Assembly (NCBI GenBank): GCA_900546385.1
Contig: URCT01000047.1
Location: 1-17,757 of the forward strand
Origin: an uncultured Eubacteriales bacterium
GTDB taxonomy: Bacteria > Bacillota > Clostridia > Oscillospirales > CAG-382
Direction: 5' to 3'
DNA length: 17,757 nt
Under the pieces are notes generated by a model. The model was not told where the DNA came from, searched no databases, and worked only from the letters and a program-made list of their open reading frames with translations. Positions 7,461-15,176 of this stretch are shown here, piece after piece. How positions within the stretch are numbered: the first letter of the stretch is position 1; every line of letters begins with the position of its first letter. The position numbers and the translations under genes were made by a program.

Positions 7461-8480
7461 TTATCGCTTTTCGGTACACAAAGCAAGCAAGTCGCCTACA
7501 TCGGCCGTTGCCACGCATTCCACTGTGTCGCTTGCGCCATAGTATATCTTGACTTCGCCTCTGTCCTCCAAAATCATGCCGCCGGGGAAAATGACGTTCT
7601 GACGGAACCCGGCATCGGTTTCGAACGGCAGATCGGGTGCGATGAGCGGCATCTTGCTCATGCCGAGCACTTTGGACGGGTCGTCCTTGTCAAGCAGCAT
7701 AATACCGGCCGAATAACGCTTGTCCCAAGTCGGTTCCCAACCGTTTTTGCCGCGGCTCTTGTCGCGGTCAACTGCATGAAACGTGGTAAGCCATCCTTTT
7801 TCGGTCTTGACGGGCGGAGCTGCCGGGCCGATCTTGTCGTTTGCATACGGAACGTCTTCGACACCGAGAACCAATGCGTGTTCGCCCCAAAAACGAAGAT
7901 CCGGCGATTTGGAGAGCCATAAATCAAACCGGTCGATGTCTCCGCGGCCATAAACCGGGAACGGACGCTCCAAACGGACATACAGTCCGCCGATCTTTTC
8001 GGGGAACAGAACCATGTTGCGGTTGTCGGGAACACTCACGCTGAGAAGCTCAAAGCCGTCTAAGCTGTCGTTTAAGGCTGCCACACAGCCGCGAATGCCG
8101 TGACCGGTATCCATGGCAAGGCAGAGATACAGTTTTCCGTCAATTTTGGTAATGCGGGGATCATAGAATCTCTGCACTTCGGAATCGGTGATATCGACGC
8201 TGTCGATGAGCGGTTTTTCCCATACTTTCCAACCGTCGATGCCGTTATCACTGACGGCAATGCCAAGCTTGATGCCCTTAAAACGATGTTCGGGCGAAAA
8301 GCTCTGTTCATCCGTTCCGTAGTCGTCGCGGAAAACCATCAAGTACTTTCCTTCGTGCTTGATAACGCCTGCATTGAACACAAGCGCGGCATCATAGGGA
8401 ATATCGTCTTTGGTTAAAATCGGTTTGGGTAATTTGTGAATCACGGGTGAGCTGTGAAGCTCAGGGAATACTTTCGGCAT
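7461..8480 (-). CDS. GH130 family beta-mannoside phosphorylase/hydrolase
   Basis: The 339-residue protein has the five-bladed propeller pattern of glycoside hydrolase family 130, enzymes that mostly phosphorolyse beta-mannosides to mannose 1-phosphate. Family-like segments are FNAGVIKHEGKYLMVFRDD (35-53), YDPRIT (106-111, whose Asp107 matches the family's general acid position), GWLTTFHAVDR (229-239), and the C-terminal PGGMILEDRG...KIYYGASDT...ATADVGDLLA (299-333). There is no signal peptide, so the enzyme is cytoplasmic. The start ATG 8480 has an AAAGGA site about ten bases upstream and a good promoter. No mannose epimerase or transporter gene adjoins it, so the exact linkage (beta-1,4 or beta-1,2 mannoside) is open; some family members are hydrolases. 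Confidence 0.88.
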   Translation of the reverse strand: MPKVFPELHSSPVIHKLPKPILTKDDIPYDAALVFNAGVIKHEGKYLMVFRDDYGTDEQSFSPEHRFKGIKLGIAVSDNGIDGWKVWEKPLIDSVDITDSEVQRFYDPRITKIDGKLYLCLAMDTGHGIRGCVAALNDSLDGFELLSVSVPDNRNMVLFPEKIGGLYVRLERPFPVYGRGDIDRFDLWLSKSPDLRFWGEHALVLGVEDVPYANDKIGPAAPPVKTEKGWLTTFHAVDRDKSRGKNGWEPTWDKRYSAGIMLLDKDDPSKVLGMSKMPLIAPDLPFETDAGFRQNVIFPGGMILEDRGEVKIYYGASDTVECVATADVGDLLALCTEKR

Positions 8481-8531
8481 AGATGTTTATCCTTTCTGTG
8501 CGTATTGAATGCGGAATATGTCAACAAGCAC

Positions 8532-8560
8532 AGTTTACACCCGAAAGCGGCTGTTGTCAA
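8532..8560 (-). promoter_or_regulatory. Promoter of the GH130 gene
   Basis: On the minus strand a consensus TTGACA (8560-8555) is 17 bases from TAAACT (8537-8532). A second TTGACA copy at 8524-8519 lacks a partner -10. RNA would start near 8525, leaving about 45 bases of leader. Confidence 0.75.
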
Positions 8561-8641
8561 GAACCGACTTGCACAAGCATACAATAGGACAGAAGATTTA
8601 ATGATTTTTACAGTTGTTTTCTGAAAAAAGGAGGTTTATCC

Positions 8642-9310
8642 GTGAACAAAGCCGAAATGCTACATATGCTGGAGCTGTCCTCGATTGCCTATCGGGATAA
8701 CCAGCCGTTATGCCGCTGCACAAAAGTGGTGGTTGTGGAGGATAAAACGACCGATACCGAATGCTTTGTTCGCATCAAAGAAGGGCACGTCAGCATCACC
8801 TTCCGCGGCACGGATTCGTGTACCAACTGGCTTAACAACTTTTGCTTTGCCAAAGCGGTCATCCCGTATGACAACGAAAACACAGATATCCGTGTCCACG
8901 CCGGATTCCTTCGCACCTATAAGAGCGTTCGGGATAAGATCCACGCGCTGATTCCGCCGGGTGCGTGCCGCGTGACCGTGACGGGACACTCGCTCGGCGC
9001 GGCGCTCGCCGTGCTTTGCGCGGTGGATATCCAGTATAACTTTCCGCATAAAGACGTCGAAGCGTATGTGTTCGGCTGCCCGCGCGTGGGCAACAAGGCG
9101 TTCGCTAAGTCGTATAACAAACGTGTGTTTAAGACGCTTCGCGTGACCAACGGAAACGATATTGTCGCCAAAGTGCCGCCGGTGCTGTTCGGCTTTCGCC
9201 ACGTCGGCATCGATATCCATACCGGTGTTCTGTTATTGCCGTTTGCCGTGTCGTTCGAAGCACATCGGCCGCAGAATTATTACCGCGCACTGTGGGCGCA
9301 GATGTATTAG
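8642..9310 (+). CDS. Class 3 lipase-like alpha/beta hydrolase
   Basis: The 222-residue protein matches the lipase class 3 fold: ITFRGTDS (52-59) forms the oxyanion-side strand, GHSLG (115-119) holds the nucleophile Ser117, followed by FGCPRVGN (144-151). NGNDIVAKVPP (170-180) supplies Asp173, and His187 or His193 in FRHVGIDIH completes the triad. It would hydrolyse ester bonds in lipids or other acyl esters. It has no signal peptide or membrane segment, so it is probably cytoplasmic. Start is GTG 8642, seven bases after AAGGAGG (8628-8634). A TACAAT at 8580-8585 may be its -10, but no well-spaced -35 is seen. Its TAG stop overlaps the stop of the convergent GH30 gene. Substrate unknown. Confidence 0.88.
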   Translation: MNKAEMLHMLELSSIAYRDNQPLCRCTKVVVVEDKTTDTECFVRIKEGHVSITFRGTDSCTNWLNNFCFAKAVIPYDNENTDIRVHAGFLRTYKSVRDKIHALIPPGACRVTVTGHSLGAALAVLCAVDIQYNFPHKDVEAYVFGCPRVGNKAFAKSYNKRVFKTLRVTNGNDIVAKVPPVLFGFRHVGIDIHTGVLLLPFAVSFEAHRPQNYYRALWAQMY

Positions 9311-10662
9311 TTGCTTTCCTCAAACACGACCGTAGAAACCGAGTCGGGCAAAGCCTCGATGTACCACCGCTTGCCGCAGAAGGCGTATTGCAGCTGCACT
9401 TTGTTTTTGTCCGGGTTGACGATTTGCAAAACAAACGATCCGTCCGGGTTTTCTGCCGCGCATACCTCGGTCGGGAGGGATTGGTGCGGAAAGCAAGATA
9501 TATTCATGCCCTGAATGGCGGCTTTTGCCGGATAAATGCGCGCATTTTTTTTGATGAAGCCGGAAAAATGCCGCAGCGCACGGTATTGACCGCTGTAGCT
9601 TAATTCACCGGTCTGAGTATTCCGCGTGGCAAGACCGCCGCAGAAGAACGGACCGATGTTCGGGCCACCCGTTTCGTCGAGCAGCAGATTCCAGCCGGTG
9701 AACGAAAGAAAGCCGCGGTTCAACGCCTTTGCCATCATCATGCCCCATTTGCAGTGGTCGGTCGCGTAGTTGTCATAAAGCCGCGGACCGCCCTCCGTGA
9801 AGTGAAAGTGCAGGGCAGGATGGGCTTGCCGGATGATGTCGGTCATTTCAATGTAATAATCGTAATAGTGGAACGCAATGCTACCGCAGGCATCAAGCAG
9901 CTCCGGATACTCTTTGAAGCACCACAAAATCTTGCTCCATTTTTCAAACCCATGGTCATGCATCCAAATCTCGGTGCTTCTTCCGGCTTCGGTCAACTTT
10001 TTCCGAAGCTCCAAAATGAATTTTGCTTCGATTTCCGGGTGCCACATACAGGTCGGATACCGCGCATCCTGCTCGGCGTGCGGCTCGTTCTGCGGCGTGA
10101 CGGCGGAGATGGCGATACCGCGTTTTTCGTATTCCTCTAAAAAGCGCAGAAAATACCGGGCATAGCATTCGATGTACTTGTCGCGCATATAGCCGCCGCA
10201 CATGGATTCGCCGGTCTTCATCCAGCCGGGCGGACTCCACGGCGAAGCAAACAGATAAATGTCCGGATTGGTGCGGATGACCTCGCGTATCATGGGAAGA
10301 ATGTAGGCTTCGTCTCTTTCCACGGAAAAGTGCGTTAGTGCCGTATCATCTTTGACATCGTCGTAGGAATATAACTCTGCCGAATAGTCGCATGAGCCGA
10401 TCGGAATCCGTCCGACCTGTAAATCAAGCCCGGCATCCGTATATATGTCCGTCAAAAAGCCCTTTCGGCATTCCGGTTCCATTTGTGCCAAATTGTAGCA
10501 CGACGAGCCGGTGAGCGCGACGCCGAAGCCGCGAAAGCTTTCCGTGACCGGTGCGTCGCTTACGTTTACTTTCAAAGCTCCGACCGATTCGATATCCGAA
10601 GGGAACACCTCGGTTTTCCGCATGAAAAAGCCGGCGGTCGTGGTGAATTGCGTTGCTTTCAT
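9307..10662 (-). CDS. GH30 family glycoside hydrolase
   Basis: The 451-residue protein is a glycoside hydrolase family 30 (glucosylceramidase-like) retaining enzyme: a TIM barrel with a flanking beta domain. Seen are FRGFGVALTGSSCYNL near the N-terminus, LFASPWSPPGWMK, acid/base Glu193 in TPQNEP, nucleophile Glu290 in HFTEGGPR, and SGQYRALRHFSGFIKKNARI opening the C-terminal beta domain. No signal peptide is visible, so it acts inside the cell on an imported beta-glucoside, beta-xyloside or related glycoside. Of two start codons, ATG 10662 is nine bases from AAAGGA (10672-10677), while ATG 10668 is only three, so 10662 is preferred. It diverges from an AraC-type regulator that probably controls it. 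Confidence 0.9.
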   Translation of the reverse strand: MKATQFTTTAGFFMRKTEVFPSDIESVGALKVNVSDAPVTESFRGFGVALTGSSCYNLAQMEPECRKGFLTDIYTDAGLDLQVGRIPIGSCDYSAELYSYDDVKDDTALTHFSVERDEAYILPMIREVIRTNPDIYLFASPWSPPGWMKTGESMCGGYMRDKYIECYARYFLRFLEEYEKRGIAISAVTPQNEPHAEQDARYPTCMWHPEIEAKFILELRKKLTEAGRSTEIWMHDHGFEKWSKILWCFKEYPELLDACGSIAFHYYDYYIEMTDIIRQAHPALHFHFTEGGPRLYDNYATDHCKWGMMMAKALNRGFLSFTGWNLLLDETGGPNIGPFFCGGLATRNTQTGELSYSGQYRALRHFSGFIKKNARIYPAKAAIQGMNISCFPHQSLPTEVCAAENPDGSFVLQIVNPDKNKVQLQYAFCGKRWYIEALPDSVSTVVFEESN

Positions 10663-10689
10663 GTTCATAGATCCTTTCGCTTTTTTTCT

Positions 10690-10718
10690 ATTCTATCATG
10701 CGAAGGATCGATCCGCAA
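10690..10718 (-). promoter_or_regulatory. Promoter of the GH30 gene
   Basis: On the minus strand TTGCGG (10718-10713) and TAGAAT (10695-10690) are 17 bases apart. The ten-base palindrome GGATCGATCC (10705-10714) covers the spacer and part of the -35, an ideal place for a repressor to block transcription. Confidence 0.7.
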
Positions 10719-10730
10719 GGTAAATTTCGT

Positions 10731-10760
10731 TCAAGCGGTTGCAAAATTCGGTCAAACGGT
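10731..10760 (+). repeat. 21-base-spaced direct repeat at araC promoter
   Basis: TCAAGCGGT (10731-10739) and TCAAACGGT (10752-10760) match in eight of nine bases and are exactly 21 bases apart, two helical turns, flanking the -35 of the regulator gene. AraC-type dimers commonly bind direct half-sites with this spacing. Position suggests autoregulation by the encoded protein, and possibly control of the divergent GH30 gene. Confidence 0.5.
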
Positions 10761-10767
10761 GTATAAT
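10739..10767 (+). promoter_or_regulatory. Promoter of the GH30-linked araC-type gene
   Basis: TTGCAA (10739-10744) and a perfect TATAAT (10762-10767) are 17 bases apart. RNA would start near 10774, giving a very short leader that just includes the GAGG site at 10775-10778. Confidence 0.82.
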
Positions 10768-10786
10768 GGCATATGAGGTGAAACCT

Positions 10787-11578
10787 ATGCCGTTATCCGC
10801 TTTATGGCAGCTTGAAACGCATGATACGGACGTGCGTGAAATTGTATGTATCCACCAACAGTGGCCTGTTTTGCATAACACCTGGAGCTATGTCGAACAG
10901 CCGCGGCCGAACGACGGGATTATCTATATCTGCAAAGGCCGTGCTGTCTATACGACGCCTGACGGCGAAAAAACGGAGGGCGTCTGCGGCGATCTTTTGT
11001 TTCTGCCGCGAAACAGCCGCTACTTTGTGGAGTTGACGCCCGGCTCGGAATCGATGCTGTTGAATTTCAGCTTGTATGAACACGCAGAGCGATTGACGGT
11101 TTCCGATACGGTTTTCGGCATCGGCACCGAGAAAAACGGCTTTGTCCGGGATACATTAGAACTGCTGTGCCGCCTGTATGCAGGCTCTGCCAATGCGCTA
11201 TCGATAAAAGCAAACGTGTATGCGCTTCTCGATTACGTCGTCAGCATGAAAACGCAGAGCAAAGCAGACGCGGTTCTTGTGTATATCAACAACCACCTAA
11301 GCGAGTCGCATTCAATTCCGGACATTGCCAAGGGCTGTGCCATGAGCGAAAGCTCGTTTCGCCGCCTGGTGATCGAAAAAACCGGCCTCAGCCCGATTCG
11401 CTATATCGCAGGGCAAAAGATCGTCAAAGCCAAACAGCTCCTTGCGGTAGACGAACTGTCCGTGGAGGAAATCGCTTCCATTCTCGGATTTTATGACAGT
11501 GCGCATTTCATCAAATGCTTCAAAAAGGAAACCGGGCAGACACCGGCGCAATACCGCAAGAAAGATAGGGAAGCATAA
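10787..11578 (+). CDS. AraC family transcriptional regulator
   Basis: The 263-residue protein has an N-terminal cupin-like sensing domain (about 1-120; note GDLLFLPRNSRYF at 69-81) and a C-terminal AraC/XylS DNA-binding domain (about 162-258) with two helix-turn-helices, the second ending in the family signature GFYDSAHFIKCFKKETGQTPAQYR (positions 234-257). The frame is open back to 10739, but that codon is the -35 element and ATG 10766 overlaps the -10. ATG 10787 is eight bases after GAGG (10775-10778) and downstream of the predicted RNA start. It diverges from the GH30 gene with 124 bases between starts, so that gene is the likely target; the inducer is unknown. Confidence 0.9.
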   Translation: MPLSALWQLETHDTDVREIVCIHQQWPVLHNTWSYVEQPRPNDGIIYICKGRAVYTTPDGEKTEGVCGDLLFLPRNSRYFVELTPGSESMLLNFSLYEHAERLTVSDTVFGIGTEKNGFVRDTLELLCRLYAGSANALSIKANVYALLDYVVSMKTQSKADAVLVYINNHLSESHSIPDIAKGCAMSESSFRRLVIEKTGLSPIRYIAGQKIVKAKQLLAVDELSVEEIASILGFYDSAHFIKCFKKETGQTPAQYRKKDREA

Positions 11579-11612
11579 AAAACGGAAGCGGCAGGATACT
11601 CTGCCGCTTCCG
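11577..11612 (-). terminator. Terminator of fba
   Basis: A perfect 12-base-pair stem (11583-11594 with 11601-11612, loop of six) is followed on the minus strand by TTTTTT (11582-11577). It lies 18 bases beyond the fba stop. For the rightward regulator gene only an interrupted T run follows, so it may work less well in that direction. The T run overlaps the regulator's stop codon. Confidence 0.88.
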
Positions 11613-11630
11613 CAACTGTTTTGGGTTGAT

Positions 11631-12563
11631 TTAGTCAGCCATGCCGGAAGAACCGAGAACGTTCTTGATCTTGTGCTTGACAAGCTTCTTGACGTTTTCT
11701 CTTGCCGGACCCAGGTAAAGTCTCGGGTCGAAGATAGCCGGATCCTTGCAGAACACTTCGCGAATAGCAGCCGTGCAGGCAAGACGAATATCCGAGTCGA
11801 TGTTGATCTTGCAGACAGCCATGGTAGCGGCCTTGCGGAGAAGATCTTCCGGAACGCCCTTGGCGTCGGCAAGGTTGCCGCCGTTTTCGTTGATGACCTT
11901 GACGTATTCTTGATTTACGGAAGAAGCACCATGGAGAACGATCGGGAACTCGGGAAGTCTGCGGGAGATTTCTTCGAGAATGTCGAAACGGAGCTTGGGT
12001 TCGCCCTTGAATTTGAATGCGCCGTGGCTGGTACCGATGGCGATTGCAAGGCTGTCAACGCCCGTCTTGGAAACGAATTCTTCCACTTCATCGGGATTGG
12101 TGAACATAGCGTCTTCGTCGGAAACGTTGACGTCATCTTCGATACCGGCAAGCTTGCCGAGTTCGCCTTCAACGACGATGCCGTGTGCGTGCGCATATTC
12201 CACAACCTTCTTGGTGAGGGCGATGTTGTCCTCAAAGCTGTATTTGGAGCCGTCGATCATGACCGAAGAGAAACCGTTGTCAATGCAGTCCTTGCAAAGC
12301 TCAAAGCTGTCGCCGTGGTCAAGATGCAGAGCAAAATCGATGCCGGCATCTTCGCAGGCAGCTTTTGCAAGAGCCATCAGGTAAGCCGGCTTTGCATACT
12401 TTCTCGCACCGGCGGAAACCTGCAGAATAACCGGAGATTTTTCTTCGGCGGCCGCTTCGGTAACGCCTTGGATGATCTCCATATTGTTAATGTTGAAAGC
12501 ACCGACCGCATAGTGGTTGGCGTACGCTTTTTTGAACATTTCTTTTGTTGAGATGATTGCCAT
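11631..12563 (-). CDS. fba: Class II fructose-bisphosphate aldolase
   Basis: The 310-residue enzyme reversibly cleaves fructose 1,6-bisphosphate to dihydroxyacetone phosphate and glyceraldehyde 3-phosphate in glycolysis and gluconeogenesis, using zinc. HLDHGDSFE (80-88) supplies catalytic Asp82 and zinc ligand His83; EGELG (132-136), GTSHG (177-181, His180) and LHGASSV (210-216, His211) provide the other metal and substrate contacts, and KINIDSDIR (252-260) the phosphate site. The start is ATG 12563 (MAIISTKEMFKKAY, as in the family); a GTG at 12575 lies within the ribosome binding region. The gene follows upp on the same strand after 58 bases with no terminator between, so co-transcription is likely. 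Confidence 0.96.
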   Translation of the reverse strand: MAIISTKEMFKKAYANHYAVGAFNINNMEIIQGVTEAAAEEKSPVILQVSAGARKYAKPAYLMALAKAACEDAGIDFALHLDHGDSFELCKDCIDNGFSSVMIDGSKYSFEDNIALTKKVVEYAHAHGIVVEGELGKLAGIEDDVNVSDEDAMFTNPDEVEEFVSKTGVDSLAIAIGTSHGAFKFKGEPKLRFDILEEISRRLPEFPIVLHGASSVNQEYVKVINENGGNLADAKGVPEDLLRKAATMAVCKINIDSDIRLACTAAIREVFCKDPAIFDPRLYLGPARENVKKLVKHKIKNVLGSSGMAD

Positions 12564-12621
12564 GATTTTTAGCACCTTTCTTTTATGAAGTGTATCTTAT
12601 TGTTTGAATAAGCAAATAAAG

Positions 12622-13254
12622 TTATTTTGTACCGAAAATACGGTCGCCTGCGTCGCCGAGACCCGGAACGATGTAACCGTTTTCGTTGAGCTTTTCATCC
12701 ACGCAGCCGCAATAGAAATGCACATCCGGATGATCCTTGGAGATGCGGGCAATGCCTTCGGGCGCGGCGATGATGGACATGAACTTGATGTTTTTGCAGC
12801 CCTTTTGCTTGATGAAGTTGAGTGCGGCCGAACCGGATCCGCCCGTTGCAAGCATCGGGTCGAGAATGATAACAAGGCGGTTGGCGATGTCTTCGGGCAG
12901 CTTGCAGTAGTATTCGTGCGGTTCAAGCGTCACTTCGTCGCGGTATAAACCGACGTGTCCGACCTTGGCAGAGGGAACAAGCGAAAGAATACCGCTGACC
13001 ATACCGAGACCGGCGCGTAAGATCGGAACAATGGCAAGCTTCTTGCCGGCGATCATTTTTGCCTTGGTGGTGGTAATGGGCGTTTTGATTTCAACGTATT
13101 CGGTCGGAAGATCGCGAAGCGCTTCATAGCCCATCAGCATGGCGATTTCTTCGATAAGCTCGCGGAACTGCTTGCTTCCGGTGCGTTCGTCGCGCAAAAT
13201 GGAAATTTTGTGTGTGATTAAAGGATGATCGAAAATGGTAACCTGTTCGCTCAT
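12622..13254 (-). CDS. upp: Uracil phosphoribosyltransferase
   Basis: Upp salvages uracil by joining it to PRPP to give UMP in the cytoplasm. The 210-residue length is typical. The PRPP loop ILDPMLATGGS (130-140) and the uracil-binding C-terminus GYIVPGLGDAGDRIFG (193-208) are intact, as is PILRAGLGM (77-85). ATG 13254 is preceded by an AAAGGAAG site and a near-consensus promoter. It probably forms a short unit with fba downstream. With pyrG at the left edge, it gives the window both ends of pyrimidine supply, though the two genes are not in one operon. Confidence 0.97.
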   Translation of the reverse strand: MSEQVTIFDHPLITHKISILRDERTGSKQFRELIEEIAMLMGYEALRDLPTEYVEIKTPITTTKAKMIAGKKLAIVPILRAGLGMVSGILSLVPSAKVGHVGLYRDEVTLEPHEYYCKLPEDIANRLVIILDPMLATGGSGSAALNFIKQKGCKNIKFMSIIAAPEGIARISKDHPDVHFYCGCVDEKLNENGYIVPGLGDAGDRIFGTK

Positions 13255-13314
13255 GATGTTGTAACTTCCTTTGCATAAGATTCTGATTTCGTATTTTTCT
13301 TCATAACCCTTACT

Positions 13315-13343
13315 ATTGTACTAAAATTTGCCGGCTTTTGCAA
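13315..13343 (-). promoter_or_regulatory. Promoter of upp (and probably fba)
   Basis: On the minus strand TTGCAA (13343-13338) and TACAAT (13320-13315) are 17 bases apart, with RNA start near 13308 and about 55 bases of leader. Between this and the tlyA promoter, 13344-13456, I see no gene, terminator or clear repeat. Confidence 0.78.
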
Positions 13344-13456
13344 TACCCGACGGGCATTATTCGTAATATCATGCAAGAAAATTATTTTTTCGTTAATATG
13401 TGGAGCCGCTACATCGGCTGTCGGCGAATTTGTTTGTGAAAATCAGGTAAAGGCGG

Positions 13457-13485
13457 TTGACAGAATCCGGTTCTTGCGGTATACT
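13457..13485 (+). promoter_or_regulatory. Promoter of tlyA
   Basis: A consensus TTGACA (13457-13462) is 17 bases from TATACT (13480-13485). RNA would start near 13492. It rules out a translation start at the TTG of the -35. Confidence 0.85.
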
Positions 13486-13501
13486 TAGGAAGCTAAAAAT
13501 G

Positions 13502-13515
13502 TTTGCGAACGCAAA
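13502..13515 (+). repeat. Short dyad in the tlyA leader
   Basis: TTTGCG (13502-13507) and CGCAAA (13510-13515) are perfect inverted arms around AA, just downstream of the predicted RNA start. This is a plausible operator for a dimeric repressor, but short enough to be chance. Confidence 0.25.
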
Positions 13516-13543
13516 TTCAGCAAATGAACTTTATGGAGCAGCT

Positions 13544-14278
13544 ATGCGATTAGACGCTTACCTTACCGCATTCGGCTTTGCCGCAAGCCGGACACGCGCC
13601 AAAAACCTCATCGAAAGCGGCCGTGTGGGCGTGGACGGGAAAAACGTGACAAAGCCTGCATTCGACGTGCCGGAAAATGCCGTCGTGACGCTTGCCGAAA
13701 CCGATGAAGAGGAATTTGTCGGCCGCGGCGGAAGAAAGTTAGCGGCGGCACTCGAACAGTTCGGCATTTCGGTCTCCGGCCGCATTTGTGCCGATATCGG
13801 CGCATCCACCGGAGGCTTTACCGATTGCCTTTTGCGGCGTGGCGCAGTGCGCGTGTATGCCGTCGATTCGGGTTCCGGGCAGCTGGTGTCGGAGCTTGCA
13901 GAGGACAGCCGCGTGGTTTCGCTTGAAAACACCAATGCGCGGTATATCGATGCAAGCACGTTCGGCGGTGTGCGCGTCAGCCTTGCGGTGATGGATGTGT
14001 CGTTTATTTCCCAGAAGCTATTGTATCCGGCACTTTGCGCGATAACCGAGCCGAATGCGGACATTGTGACGCTGGTCAAGCCGCAGTTTGAGGCAGGCCG
14101 CGCGGCACTCGGCAAAAACGGCGTGGTGAAGGATGAAAAGATCCGGCGTGCCGTTGTGGACGAGGTGATTTCATGTGCTGCGCTGTACGGACTCGAAAAG
14201 GTCGGTGTGATGACCTCGCCGATTACCGGCGGCAGCGGCAACGTGGAGTATCTTTTACATTTAAGAAAACGGGCTTAG
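13544..14278 (+). CDS. tlyA: TlyA family rRNA 2'-O-methyltransferase
   Basis: The 244-residue protein has the TlyA layout: an N-terminal S4 RNA-binding domain (about 1-60, MRLDAYLTAFGFAASRTRAK) and an FtsJ-like methyltransferase domain. The SAM-binding motif is ADIGASTGGFTDCLL (83-97); GGRKL (62-66), Asp151 and Lys179 in VKPQFEAGR fit the catalytic set. Family members methylate ribose 2'-hydroxyls of 16S and/or 23S rRNA; some were first called hemolysins. The frame is open back to 13457, but ATG 13544, with GGAG at 13535-13538, matches the family N-terminus and lies after the promoter. No terminator separates it from uppP 70 bases downstream, so read-through is likely. Confidence 0.94.
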   Translation: MRLDAYLTAFGFAASRTRAKNLIESGRVGVDGKNVTKPAFDVPENAVVTLAETDEEEFVGRGGRKLAAALEQFGISVSGRICADIGASTGGFTDCLLRRGAVRVYAVDSGSGQLVSELAEDSRVVSLENTNARYIDASTFGGVRVSLAVMDVSFISQKLLYPALCAITEPNADIVTLVKPQFEAGRAALGKNGVVKDEKIRRAVVDEVISCAALYGLEKVGVMTSPITGGSGNVEYLLHLRKRA

Positions 14279-14348
14279 AATGCCGGTCGTAATAGTGTTT
14301 CATTTTGACCGGAAAATATGCATAGGATAGAGTTACAGGAGGCAGAAT

Positions 14349-15176
14349 ATGACTTTACTTATTGAATTATTAAAATCGCTTCTTCTCGGCATTGTCGAAG
14401 GCATTACCGAATGGCTGCCCATCAGCTCGACGGGACACATGATCCTTGTCAACGAGTTCATCGGTAACGAAGGCTTTACCGCAAGCGACCTTTACATCTA
14501 TGTTATCCAGCTCGGCGCAATTTTAGCGGTCGTGACGCTGTATTTCCATAAGCTCAATCCCTTTTCACCCAAAAAGACGGCGGCGGAAAAAGCGGATACC
14601 TGGCAGATGTGGTTCAAGGTGATCGTGGCGTGCGTTCCGGCCGGCGTTATCGGCCTTGCGTTCAACGACTTTATGGATAAATTCGAAAACTGGTATGTGG
14701 TGTCCGCCACGCTTATCCTTTACGGTATCGCGTTTTTGTTTATCGAAAAGAAAGGCAGAAAGGCGACGACTACCACCATTCGCGGTCTTTCCTATAAAAC
14801 CGCGCTTCTCATCGGTGTCTTTCAGGTGCTGTCGATCATTCCGGGCACATCGCGCTCCGGCTCGACCATTTTGGGCGCGATGATTTTGGGCTGCTCCAGA
14901 GCGGTCGCGGCAGAGTTTTCCTTCTTCCTTGCCATTCCCGTTATGTTCGGCGTCAGCTTCCTTAAAATCGTGACAAACGACGTTGCCATGACCGGCGGCG
15001 ATGTTGCGGCACTGCTCCTCGGCATGGCGGTCGCGTATATCGTATCGCTTGCGGCCATCCGATTCTTGATGGATTACGTCAAAAAGCACAATTTCAAGGC
15101 GTTCGGCGTATACCGCATCGTGCTTGGCGTTGTGGTGATACTGTATTTCGGTATCCGCGCACTTTTGGCGGCTTAA
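14349..15176 (+). CDS. uppP: Undecaprenyl-diphosphatase UppP (BacA)
   Basis: This 275-residue membrane enzyme dephosphorylates undecaprenyl pyrophosphate to recycle the lipid carrier for peptidoglycan and wall polymers; its gain can raise bacitracin resistance. Both family motifs are intact: EGITEWLPISSTGH (17-30, catalytic Glu17/Glu21 and His30) and PGTSRSGST (165-173, Arg169). Several hydrophobic helices fit the known polytopic fold. AGGAGG at 14337-14342 precedes ATG 14349. It follows tlyA by 70 bases with no terminator and ends convergent with an AraC-type gene, the two stops sharing four bases. Confidence 0.97.
   Translation: MTLLIELLKSLLLGIVEGITEWLPISSTGHMILVNEFIGNEGFTASDLYIYVIQLGAILAVVTLYFHKLNPFSPKKTAAEKADTWQMWFKVIVACVPAGVIGLAFNDFMDKFENWYVVSATLILYGIAFLFIEKKGRKATTTTIRGLSYKTALLIGVFQVLSIIPGTSRSGSTILGAMILGCSRAVAAEFSFFLAIPVMFGVSFLKIVTNDVAMTGGDVAALLLGMAVAYIVSLAAIRFLMDYVKKHNFKAFGVYRIVLGVVVILYFGIRALLAA

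Noticed and set aside
11493..12551. Rightward 352-codon open frame antisense to fba
   Set aside because: It lies wholly over fba and the regulator end, has low-complexity Val/Phe/Asp-rich content, no ribosome site, and fba is unmistakable on the other strand.
14283..14312. CCGGTC/GACCGG inverted repeat as a tlyA terminator
   Set aside because: Only six base pairs with an 18-base loop and no following T run.
14305..14333. TTGACC-N17-TAGAGT as a promoter for uppP
   Set aside because: Its RNA start near 14340 would fall within the AGGAGG ribosome site, leaving no usable leader; read-through from tlyA is more likely.
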